A stretch of DNA of 5,562 nucleotides from Pseudomonadota bacterium. Lineage in GTDB: Bacteria; Pseudomonadota; Alphaproteobacteria; Rhizobiales; Hyphomicrobiaceae. Where the stretch lies: the NCBI GenBank assembly GCA_023428365.1, contig JAEYYQ010000113.1, forward strand, positions 1 to 5,562. Direction: 5' to 3'. The notes below the pieces were generated by a model. It made no database searches. It worked only from the letters and a program-made list of their open reading frames with translations, and was not told the origin of the DNA. Shown in pieces: positions 1 to 5,562 of this stretch (position 1 is its first letter; the number at the start of each line of letters is the position of its first letter). The translations under genes and the position numbers were made by a program.

Positions 1-38
1 GCGTTGGGATGCGCGGTGGTATGTGTCTCGGCGCTCAT
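1..38 (-). CDS. alr: Start of the gene after dnaB, probably alanine racemase (partial)
   Basis: Only the first 12 codons are visible (MSAETHTTAHPN), and the gene runs out of the window at position 1. The ATG at 38-36 has an AGAAAGG ribosome binding site at 50-44, five bases upstream, and starts 17 nt after the dnaB stop, so it is probably cotranscribed with dnaB. The residues alone identify nothing. The name rests on synteny: in many Hyphomicrobiales dnaB is followed by alr, the PLP enzyme that makes D-alanine for peptidoglycan, and then by radA. The start codon is fairly secure, but the product is inference. Confidence 0.42.
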   Translation of the reverse strand, partial: MSAETHTTAHPN

Positions 39-55
39 GGACGCCTTTCTAACGT

Positions 56-1570
56 CTAGTCACGGTCGGGCAGCTGATACTCACGAGCAAGATTGCCAAA
101 TCGCGTAAAGCGACTTTCGAATGCAAGCTGGACAGTGCCGACCGGGCCGTGACGCTGTTTGCCGATGATCACTTCCGCTTTGCCTTCTACGGCGATCATC
201 TTCGTCTGCCAATCGTTGAACTCAGCCGTGCCTTCACGAGGCTTCATGCGCTCGACGTAATATTCTTCGCGGAATACGAACATGACAACGTCGGCGTCCT
301 GCTCGATCGAGCCCGATTCACGCAGGTCGGAGAGCTGCGGGCGCTTGTCTTCGCGTTGCTCCACGGAACGCGACAGCTGTGACAGGGCGATCACCGGCAC
401 AGCAAGCTCCTTTGCCAGCGCCTTGAGGCCGGTGGTGATTTCGGTCACTTCCTGCACGCGACCTTCGGATGACTTCTTGGATGAGCCCGTCAGAAGCTGC
501 AGGTAATCGACGATCAGCAGGTTCAGGCCACGCTGACGCTTGAGCTTACGGGCGCGCGCGGCCAGCTGGGCAATCGAGAGGCCGCCAGTCTGGTCAATGT
601 ACAGCGGCGATTGCCCCATGACCTTGCTGACTTCCACCAGCCGGCGGAATTCGTTCTCGTCGATCATGCCACGCCGGATTTTTTCCGACGAAATCTCCGA
701 CTGCTCCGACAGAATACGAGCTGCCAACTGTTCGGCTGACATTTCCAGCGAGAAGAAACCGACGATGCCGCCGTCGACGGCTTTTTCCGTGCCGTCCGGC
801 TGGATCTCAGATTTGTAAGCCTTGGCAACATTGTAAGCGATATTGGTCACCAGCGCCGTTTTACCCATCGACGGGCGGCCGGCGAGAATGATGAGGTCGG
901 AGCTCTGCAATCCGCCCATCTTGCCGTCGAGATCAACGAGGCCGGTCGACAAGCCCGACAGATGCCCATCGCGCTGATAGGCATTGTTGGCCATCTCGAT
1001 GGCTTGCGTCAGCGCCGTATTGAAGCTCAGGAAGCCCTGGCCGTACTTGCCGCTTTCGGCCAGCGCGTAGAGGCGTCCCTCCGACTCCTGGATCTGCTGC
1101 TCCGGCGGGAAATCGACGGGACTGTCATAGGCCGTGTTGACCATGTCCTCGCCGATGGTGATCAGCGAGCGCCGCGTGGCGAGGTCATACACCGTGCGGC
1201 CGTAGTCGGCGGCATTGATGATCGTCGTGGCGTTGACGGCGAGACGGCCGAGGTATTGCGGGACGGTCAGGTTTTCGTCGATCGGCTCGGCATTCTCGAA
1301 GAATGTCCGCAGCGTGATCGGTGTCGCCTGCTTGCCCGCCTGGATGATCTTTCCTGCGACCTCGTAGATTTGCTGGTGCAGGGGATCATAGAAATGTTGC
1401 GCATCGAGGAAGCCCGCTACTCGGTCCATGGATTCGTTGTTGACGAGGATGGCGCCGAGCAGGGCCTGCTCGGCCTCGATGTTATGCGGCGGCTGGCGAA
1501 AATCTAAGGGTTCGCTAGCGGCGGCTTGGGCGCGGAGTTTTTCGGGGGCGAGGAGGGCGTTCTGTGACAT
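56..1570 (-). CDS. dnaB: Replicative DNA helicase DnaB
   Basis: This is the hexameric 5'-3' helicase that unwinds DNA at the replication fork and works with primase DnaG and the clamp loader. Numbering from the ATG at 1570 (504 aa), the N-terminal domain begins at the conserved PPHNIEAEQALLGAIL (from residue 27) and runs to about 130. The RecA-like domain follows, with Walker A GRPSMGKTA (231-239), the catalytic Glu in FFSLEMS (E276), Walker B VDYLQLL (354-360), QLSRSVE, SGSIEQDADVV and the arginine finger in KQRHG (R473). Length is normal and there is no intein. A charged insert of about 15-18 residues lies between the Walker A helix and FFSLEMS, as in other alphaproteobacteria. The frame could also start at a GTG at 1591 (7 more residues). 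Neither start has a clear Shine-Dalgarno, and the ATG is preferred. The gene follows cfa after 150 nt and precedes the probable alr by 17 nt. Identification is certain; only the start is open. Confidence 0.97.
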   Translation of the reverse strand: MSQNALLAPEKLRAQAAASEPLDFRQPPHNIEAEQALLGAILVNNESMDRVAGFLDAQHFYDPLHQQIYEVAGKIIQAGKQATPITLRTFFENAEPIDENLTVPQYLGRLAVNATTIINAADYGRTVYDLATRRSLITIGEDMVNTAYDSPVDFPPEQQIQESEGRLYALAESGKYGQGFLSFNTALTQAIEMANNAYQRDGHLSGLSTGLVDLDGKMGGLQSSDLIILAGRPSMGKTALVTNIAYNVAKAYKSEIQPDGTEKAVDGGIVGFFSLEMSAEQLAARILSEQSEISSEKIRRGMIDENEFRRLVEVSKVMGQSPLYIDQTGGLSIAQLAARARKLKRQRGLNLLIVDYLQLLTGSSKKSSEGRVQEVTEITTGLKALAKELAVPVIALSQLSRSVEQREDKRPQLSDLRESGSIEQDADVVMFVFREEYYVERMKPREGTAEFNDWQTKMIAVEGKAEVIIGKQRHGPVGTVQLAFESRFTRFGNLAREYQLPDRD

Positions 1571-1720
1571 GCGCGGAAAGTACCAGATCACGCGCGTCGA
1601 GCGGTCAGTGAAGCGCGTGGTTTTGCGGCTTCATCCCCACAATGCACAGTCGCAAATTTTATCGCTTGCAGCGATGCGAATCGGCCATGGTTCCGCAGGA
1701 TTTGTTGGTGCTATTTGCGC
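1571..1720. other. cfa-dnaB intergenic region with a small inverted repeat
   Basis: This 150-nt spacer contains no credible gene. At 1661-1675 there is a perfect 6-bp inverted repeat (ATCGCT-TGC-AGCGAT), flanked by outer arms TCGCA (1650-1654) and TGCGA (1675-1679) that could extend it across an A/T-rich bulge. It lies about 46-60 nt past the cfa stop. On the transcribed strand it is followed by AAAATTT rather than a T run, so it is at best a weak terminator. The space could also hold a dnaB promoter, but I cannot point to convincing -35 and -10 boxes. Confidence 0.35.
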
Positions 1721-2977
1721 TCATTCACCAGCCAAACGATGCTCCGGTTCGACAGTCTGGTCGCCTCCGCGCCGATAGCGCCGTTCCGTTTCCAGCATGT
1801 AATCCCGCGTGATCGGCAGCGTATCGATGCGTTTCACGAGCTGGATCTGGAAAACGATCAGGCCCTGATGCCGGAAGGCAATCTCGGAACCGACGAGATA
1901 GAACTCCCACATCCGGCAGAACGCTTCGCCTTTGAGGCGGACGGCTTCGTCACGCCGGGCCATGAAGCGCTCACGCCACGCCTTCAAGGTTTCGGCATAG
2001 TGCAGTCGAAGAATTTCGACATCCGACACGATGAGCCCAGCGCGTTCGATCGCCGGCAGAACCTCAGACAACGCCGGGAAGTAGCCGCCGGGAAAGATGT
2101 ACTTGGCGATGAACGGATTGGTGAAACCCGGTCCATCGGAACGCCCGATGGAATGCAGCAGCGCGACACCGTCCTGTTTCAGCAGTTCGTTGATGCGCCG
2201 GAAAAAGCGGGCGTAATGATTGACGCCAACGTGCTCGAACATGCCGACTGAGACGATCCGGTCGAACGTCCCCTGAAGATGGCGGTAGTCCTCGTAGTCA
2301 AAACGGACGCAGGACTGCAGGCCCTGCTTCTGGGCGCGATCCTTGGCGATGGCGAGTTGCTCGGAACTCAGCGTCACGCCCTTGATGCTCGCGCCGGTAT
2401 GTTTTGCGAGCCAAAGACTGAGACCACCCCAGCCGCTGCCGATATCGAGGACGTCTTGCTCGGGGGCCATGGCCAGCTTGGAGGCGATATGCGCCTTCTT
2501 GGCCTCCTGGGCCTCGTCGAGATCCGCACCCGGCAGGAAGTAGGCACACGAGTATTGTTTATCGGGGTCGAGGAAGAGATCGTAGATGGCGCCGTCGATA
2601 TCGTAGTGGTGGGCGACATTACGTTGGCTACGCCAGGCTGGATTGAACTGCTGGACTCGGCGCAGCCAGAGTCGGAAACGATCGAGCAGCCTGAACCATT
2701 AGGGCGGCTTGTGCGCATCGAGATTGCGCATCGTCAGGTTCAGGAATTCATAGAGATCACCCTGCTCGATCAGCAGGCCACCGCGCATATAGGCTTCACC
2801 GACCGCCAGCTGAGGATTGAGCGCGACAGCACGCTCGGTCGCTTTGTCGGCAAAGCGAATGACGACTTGAGCACCGGACCCATCGCCAAAAACGTGGTGC
2901 TGTCCATCGGCGTCGATGACAGCGAGGTCGCCTTTGGCGATGATCCTGCGGAGTACGAGTTCCAGCGGCCAGAACAT
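1721..2977 (-). pseudogene. cfa: Cyclopropane-fatty-acyl-phospholipid synthase interrupted by an in-frame stop
   Basis: Cfa transfers a methylene group from S-adenosylmethionine to cis double bonds of membrane phospholipid acyl chains, hardening membranes against acid and stationary-phase stress. The frame covers 418 codon positions, close to the family length, but codon 93 is TAA (2701-2699). The first 92 residues are the N-terminal domain (MFWPLELVLRR..., AVGEAYMRGG). In the same frame after the stop come HHYD, QYSCAYF (Cys 144), the SAM-binding VLDIGSGWGG (176-185), MFEHVG (Glu 248), LLHSIG (His 275, Ile 277) and LHYAETL (Tyr 327). These match the active-site and bicarbonate-binding residues known from E. 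coli Cfa, so everything downstream looks intact. There is no frameshift: both halves share one frame. The first in-frame ATG after the stop (2470) has no ribosome binding site and would drop Cys 144, so restart should not rescue activity. The start ATG at 2977 has only a weak GGGG upstream. Family identity is very sure. Whether the stop is real cannot be told from one sequence. Confidence 0.9.
2699..2701 (-). other. Premature in-frame TAA codon in cfa
   Basis: The codons read CCC-TAA-TGG, between Lys-Pro-Pro (residues 90-92) and Trp-Phe-Arg (94-96). The position falls in the variable linker between the N-terminal domain and the methyltransferase core, so the ancestral residue cannot be read from conserved motifs. 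One base change would give Gln, Glu, Lys, Ser, Leu or Tyr. The TAATG overlap creates an ATG in another frame. That frame ends at a TAG after a few tens of codons and does not encode Cfa. Confidence 0.9.
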
Positions 2978-3132
2978 GGCGGGACCCCGAGACGGTTGCA
3001 GACCTTCGACAGCTCCTAAACGTGCGACGAAGGAAAATGTGCCCCGTCCAACGCGTCACAGCAAGACAGATTAGTGTGCTACTGCAACTTGTTGGGGTCT
3101 CGCCGTGAGGCCAATAGGCCCTGTTCGAGACG
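2978..3132. other. rplI-cfa intergenic region with a post-stop hairpin
   Basis: This 155-nt spacer has no gene I can support. Just past the rplI stop there is an inverted repeat, GTCTCG (3097-3102) with CGAGAC (3126-3131), enclosing a second one, GGCC (3109-3112) with GGCC (3117-3120). On the transcribed strand it is followed by CCCAACAAG, with no U tract, so it is not a canonical intrinsic terminator. It could act as a processing or 3'-end-stabilising hairpin. The rest presumably carries the cfa promoter. A TTGGAC at 3051-3046 resembles a -35 box, but no matching -10 is evident. Confidence 0.35.
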
Positions 3133-3723
3133 TCAGCCGCGCGCGGCTTCGCCCTCGTCCTCGCCTGCCGGAGACGAACCTTCTTCGAACACGGCGTCCG
3201 GATCGAAGGTTTCGAGTTCCATGCGCTCTTCGCGGACAACGGTGACGTCTTCGCCGCGAGCCTGGCGCGCAGCCTCGTCTTCCGAGCGGGCAACGTTAAC
3301 GGAGACCTTGACGATCACTTCCGGATGCAGAGCCACCTTAAGGTCATGAACGCCCAGGGTTTTCATCGGACGCTCGAGGATGACCTGCTTGCGGTCGATC
3401 GTGAAACCGCCCGCTACGATCAGTTCGGCGATGTCGCGCGTAGAGACCGAGCCGTACAGCTGACCGGTGTCGCCGGCCTGGCGGATCGACACGAACTGCT
3501 TGCCGGTGAGCTTCTCAGCAACCGCTTCGGCTTCCTTCTTCAGCTCCAGGTTGTTGGCTTCGAGCTGAACCCGGCGGGTCTGGAATTCCTCCATGTTGTC
3601 CTTCGTAGCGCGCATGGCCTTGCCCTGCGGGAGAAGGAAGTTGCGCGCATAGCCGTCCTTCACATTGACGACATCGCCCATCTGGCCGAGACGGCCGATA
3701 CGCTCCAGTAGAATAACTTGCAT
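3133..3723 (-). CDS. rplI: Large ribosomal subunit protein bL9
   Basis: bL9 binds 23S rRNA near the base of the L1 stalk and helps keep the reading frame. The protein is 196 aa. The N-terminal domain starts [13 protein letters not shown], and residues 13-40 fit the L9 family signature: spaced glycines, V-x-x-G-Y, N-F-L, then G-K-A. A charged connecting helix follows (about 41-75), then the C-terminal domain (about 76-150, including [14 protein letters not shown] and LHPEV). The last 45 or so residues are an acidic extension ending [10 protein letters not shown], which makes the protein longer than the roughly 150-residue E. coli form and is common in alphaproteobacteria. The start is well fixed: AGGAG at 3735-3731 lies seven bases before the ATG. 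The gene lies 37 nt after the DUF2232 gene in the same operon as rpsF and rpsR. Confidence 0.97.
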   Translation of the reverse strand: MQVILLERIGRLGQMGDVVNVKDGYARNFLLPQGKAMRATKDNMEEFQTRRVQLEANNLELKKEAEAVAEKLTGKQFVSIRQAGDTGQLYGSVSTRDIAELIVAGGFTIDRKQVILERPMKTLGVHDLKVALHPEVIVKVSVNVARSEDEAARQARGEDVTVVREERMELETFDPDAVFEEGSSPAGEDEGEAARG

Positions 3724-3730
3724 GTGACTA

Positions 3731-3735
3731 CTCCT
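3731..3735 (-). promoter_or_regulatory. Ribosome binding site of rplI
   Basis: AGGAG lies seven bases upstream of the rplI ATG, inside the 37-nt gap after the DUF2232 gene. It fixes the bL9 start and suggests that bL9 is translated independently of the membrane protein upstream. Confidence 0.75.
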
Positions 3736-3760
3736 GTCTTATCGAAATGCTGTTGCGATT

Positions 3761-4732
3761 TCAGGTTGATGAAGGTGGTTGCGACGGCGGTTTGCGTCTC
3801 AAGGGCGAAATGGGTTCGGCTAGGCCGACCATCGCCACGACGATGCCGCTGAACGGATTGAGGAAAACCAGCGAGGCATAAACCGCGCTGAGGATCATGA
3901 CGCGTGCGCCCATCCCGCGTGTCACGCTGTGCAGGACGGCAAGTCCGACCAGCAGGAAGGCAAACATGAAGGCGCTGGCGAAGCCGGAGGCGATCAAGCC
4001 TAGAAAGCCGGGCAGGAATGTCAGCGCAACGGCAACGGCGAAGGCTATCGGCATCGATCGCGGCAACCGGGTCTCCGACAGGTCAGGCCACGGCCGGATC
4101 AATCGTTTGGAGGCCCGTGTTACGAGACCCGCGAGCCACATATTCAGCGTGGCGATCGCCATCCACAGTGATGAAATGGCGCCAGCAAAGCTGACCACCA
4201 TGAGCTCCGTGAAGGCGGCGATCTCAGGCTCGCCGATCGCAGGAGATCCCGGAGGCGCGTTGTCGACCTGCCCCTGAAAAACGCGATCGAAGGTTTCGCG
4301 CAGAGCCGCGCGCAGACTGTCGATGTCGGATGCGGTCGTGACCAGCGCGAGCGCCGCAATCCCACCGGCCCAAACTGAGGAAACTGCGATGATTCTTCCG
4401 ACCGGATACCATTCGACCGGCGCATTGGGATTGCCCTGGTCCGAGGGACGGTTCAGCAGGGCGAGATAGGACAGCGTGACCGTCGGAATGCCGAGCGTCA
4501 CCAGATGCATCAGTGCAGCACGCGGAGCCAGCAGTGCGGAGATCAGCACCGGCGCGACAACGCTGGCGACGGCAGCCGAAGCCCAGCCCCAACCGAGACC
4601 GGCCAGAGCGAGCGGCAAAGGCGTAAGGAAGAAGAGGACGAGCAGACCCAGCAGTGTTCCCGTCGACGCGGACGCGAACAGGAGCGCCGAGACAATGCCG
4701 GCTCCGATACCGATGAGTAGGGCAATGGGCAT
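3761..4732 (-). CDS. DUF2232 family polytopic membrane protein
   Basis: This is an integral inner-membrane protein of unknown function, matching by context and composition the DUF2232 proteins found between rpsR and rplI in Hyphomicrobiales. From the ATG at 4732 it has 323 residues and begins directly with a membrane helix (MPIALLIGIGAGIVSALLF). Hydrophobic stretches near residues 3-20, 26-45, 48-70, 73-94, 115-131, 176-205, 228-247, 250-270 and 278-300 suggest eight or nine helices. A hydrophilic stretch at about 132-175 (containing ETFDRVFQGQ) interrupts them, and the C-terminal tail is short and basic, Pro/Ser-rich (SPLRRKPPSQPP). No enzymatic motif is visible. The frame stays open to an ATG at 4801, adding 23 hydrophilic residues. 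Neither start has a good Shine-Dalgarno, and 4732 is chosen because the extra codons look non-coding and the shorter protein has the usual family layout. Being cotranscribed with ribosomal proteins does not prove a role in translation. Confidence 0.85.
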   Translation of the reverse strand: MPIALLIGIGAGIVSALLFASASTGTLLGLLVLFFLTPLPLALAGLGWGWASAAVASVVAPVLISALLAPRAALMHLVTLGIPTVTLSYLALLNRPSDQGNPNAPVEWYPVGRIIAVSSVWAGGIAALALVTTASDIDSLRAALRETFDRVFQGQVDNAPPGSPAIGEPEIAAFTELMVVSFAGAISSLWMAIATLNMWLAGLVTRASKRLIRPWPDLSETRLPRSMPIAFAVAVALTFLPGFLGLIASGFASAFMFAFLLVGLAVLHSVTRGMGARVMILSAVYASLVFLNPFSGIVVAMVGLAEPISPLRRKPPSQPPSST

Positions 4733-4845
4733 GAGGTCAGCTGTCCCGCGCTCGAGGCGGTTAGAGATGGGGCGCCGATCGGCACTCCCCAACTCAACCA
4801 TGCGTTTGGTCTGCGTCGCCGGAACGACGACAGCAGGCTTTCAAA

Positions 4846-4863
4846 TCCTGACTTACTTCAGGA
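4846..4863. other. Inverted repeat spanning the rpsR stop codon
   Basis: TCCTGA (4846-4851) and TCAGGA (4858-4863) form a 6-bp stem whose loop contains the rpsR TAA. The downstream arm can alternatively pair through its CAGG with a CCTG about nine bases further along the transcript (near 4834-4837), so two exclusive folds are possible. No U run follows. A role in processing or attenuation between rpsR and the DUF2232 gene is possible but unproven. Confidence 0.25.
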
Positions 4864-5101
4864 CGTAGGGCAGGAGGCCCAGGAACCGTGCTCGCTTGAT
4901 GGCGCGGGCCAGCTCACGCTGCTTCTTGGCGGAAACGGCGGTGATCCGGCTCGGCACGATCTTGCCGCGCTCAGATACGTAGCGGCCCAGAAGCCGCACG
5001 TCCTTGTAGTCGATCTTCGGAGCCTGCGATCCCGAGAACGGGCAGGTCTTGCGACGGCGATGGAATGGCCGGCGAGCACCGGCGGCGGAAACGTCAGCCA
5101 T
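4853..5101 (-). CDS. rpsR: Small ribosomal subunit protein bS18
   Basis: bS18 forms a pair with bS6 on the platform of the 30S subunit and contacts 16S rRNA. The 82-residue product has the basic N-terminus ([15 protein letters not shown], residues 11-24), the core [19 protein letters not shown] (30-48) and the C-terminal helix [22 protein letters not shown] (51-72), all typical of the family. Only one cysteine (C20) is present, so this is the zinc-free form. The start is certain: a perfect GGAGGA sits seven bases upstream. The gene begins 3 nt after the rpsF stop, so the two partner proteins are probably translationally coupled, which fits their 1:1 complex. The next gene downstream is the DUF2232 membrane protein. 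Confidence 0.98.
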   Translation of the reverse strand: MADVSAAGARRPFHRRRKTCPFSGSQAPKIDYKDVRLLGRYVSERGKIVPSRITAVSAKKQRELARAIKRARFLGLLPYVLK

Positions 5102-5104
5102 GGA

Positions 5105-5562
5105 TTATTCCTCCGAACCGGATTCACGACGCGGGCCGCGGAAACCGCCGCCACCCGGGGGACGCGCGCGGAACGTAGAGCCGCCTTCGCGATCACCGCC
5201 ACGGTCGCCACCACGGAATCCACCGCGATCGCCGCCTTCGCGGTCACCACCGCGGAAACCACCACGGTCACCGCCGCGGAAACCGCCACGATCACCACCA
5301 CGGAAGCCGCCACCGCCGCCGCGCTCGCCGTCACGGCGATCATCGCTCTTGCGCATCTGGACCGACTGCTCGGCCTCGTGCTCTTCGACACGCAGCGTCA
5401 GGAAACGGATAACGTCGGTGGCCAGACCCATGCGGCGCTCCATCTCGGCCACGGCGGCCGACGGGGCGTCGATGTTCATGAGCGCGTAGTGCGCCTTGCG
5501 GCTCTTCTTGATCTTGTAGGCGAGGCCTTTCAGGCCCCAGTACTCGGTCTTGCCGACCGTGC
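5105..5562 (-). CDS. rpsF: Small ribosomal subunit protein bS6, N-terminus outside the window
   Basis: bS6 binds bS18 on the 30S platform. The visible 151 residues start inside the protein at [19 protein letters not shown] and continue through [22 protein letters not shown] and [14 protein letters not shown], the second half of the ferredoxin-like bS6 fold. Roughly 35-40 N-terminal residues are missing beyond position 5562. After the core comes a long low-complexity tail rich in Gly, Arg, Asp and Phe, with four GGFRGGDR units, and the protein ends RRESGSEE. Alphaproteobacterial bS6 proteins often have charged tails; the RGG-like repeat here is a strong form. The last codons, TCG-GAG-GAA-TAA, also contain the rpsR ribosome binding site. 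An ATG at 5479 lies within the fold and is not the start. Confidence 0.97.
   Translation of the reverse strand, partial: TVGKTEYWGLKGLAYKIKKSRKAHYALMNIDAPSAAVAEMERRMGLATDVIRFLTLRVEEHEAEQSVQMRKSDDRRDGERGGGGGFRGGDRGGFRGGDRGGFRGGDREGGDRGGFRGGDRGGDREGGSTFRARPPGGGGFRGPRRESGSEE
5109..5114 (-). promoter_or_regulatory. Ribosome binding site of rpsR inside the rpsF 3' end
   Basis: GGAGGA, a perfect Shine-Dalgarno core, is formed by the last sense codons of rpsF (Ser-Glu-Glu) and lies seven bases before the rpsR ATG. The rpsF TAA falls between it and the start. This arrangement supports translational coupling of bS6 and bS18. Confidence 0.85.
5201..5311 (-). repeat. GGFRGGDR coding repeats in the bS6 tail
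   Basis: Three tandem 24-nt units (5311-5240), then, after a 5-residue spacer (EGGDR), a fourth (5224-5201), each encode Gly-Gly-Phe-Arg-Gly-Gly-Asp-Arg. Related fragments ([14 protein letters not shown]) flank them. Third codon positions differ between copies, so the amino-acid repeat is better kept than the DNA, which suggests selection on the protein or old duplication. Such repeats can change copy number by slippage. Confidence 0.8.

Noticed and set aside
962..1507. Plus-strand open frame of 181 codons
   Set aside because: It is fully antisense to the dnaB N-terminal region, and the protein on the minus strand is unmistakable.
56..1570. Intein in DnaB
   Set aside because: Walker A, Walker B and the arginine-finger region are contiguous and the length is that of an ordinary DnaB.
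1631..1639. DnaA-box-like TCATCCCCA upstream of dnaB
   Set aside because: It differs from the TTATCCACA consensus at two positions and stands alone, so chance is the better explanation.
1715..2251. Plus-strand open frame of 178 codons
   Set aside because: It is antisense to the C-terminal half of cfa, with no recognisable domain or ribosome binding site.
2695..2701. TAATG stop-start overlap as a translational restart in cfa
   Set aside because: The ATG is in a different frame and soon meets a TAG, so it cannot produce the Cfa C-terminal part.
2374..2718. Minus-strand frame of 114 codons starting just before the cfa stop
   Set aside because: It is an overlapping frame of cfa giving a Ser/Arg/Pro-rich translation. 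The Cfa motifs are all in the other frame.
2279..3019. Long open frame of 246 codons on the plus strand
   Set aside because: It lies antisense to cfa, its translation matches no family I recognise, and it is explained by GC-rich codon structure on the opposite strand.
5201..5311. Repeated 24-nt units as a CRISPR-like array
   Set aside because: The units are adjacent, coding and in frame with bS6, with no spacers.

Overview
The window is a stretch of core chromosome from an alphaproteobacterium, most likely of the order Hyphomicrobiales (Rhizobiales). The evidence is the gene order bS6-bS18-DUF2232-bL9 ... DnaB, the GC-rich codon use, the alphaproteobacterial insert in DnaB and the long tails on bS6 and bL9. 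I cannot name a genus. Every supported gene is on the minus strand, so transcription runs from high to low coordinates. There are no mobile elements, tRNAs, rRNAs, CRISPR arrays or phage genes.

In transcription order: rpsF (bS6, N-terminus outside the window) carries an Arg/Gly-rich repetitive C-terminal tail. It is followed 3 nt later by rpsR (bS18), whose ribosome binding site lies inside the end of rpsF. Next is a polytopic membrane protein of the DUF2232 family, then rplI (bL9), 37 nt further on with its own strong ribosome binding site. This is the small-ribosomal-protein operon with an uncharacterised membrane protein embedded in it.

After a gap of about 155 nt comes a cyclopropane-fatty-acyl-phospholipid synthase gene (cfa), then a gap of about 150 nt, then the replicative helicase dnaB. 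The first 38 bases hold the start of one more gene after dnaB, by position and family synteny probably alanine racemase (alr).

The most notable observation is that cfa is interrupted by a single in-frame TAA at 2699-2701. The reading frame is otherwise continuous from 2977 to 1721, and all residues expected for catalysis remain after the stop. It is therefore a very recent pseudogene, a strain-level nonsense mutation or a sequencing error. The rest is ordinary housekeeping sequence, and I see no convincing undescribed system. Secondary points are the GGFRGGDR tandem repeats in bS6, the rpsF/rpsR overlap that fixes the Ser-Glu-Glu end of bS6, the DUF2232 gene inside a ribosomal operon, and a few weak hairpins at gene ends.
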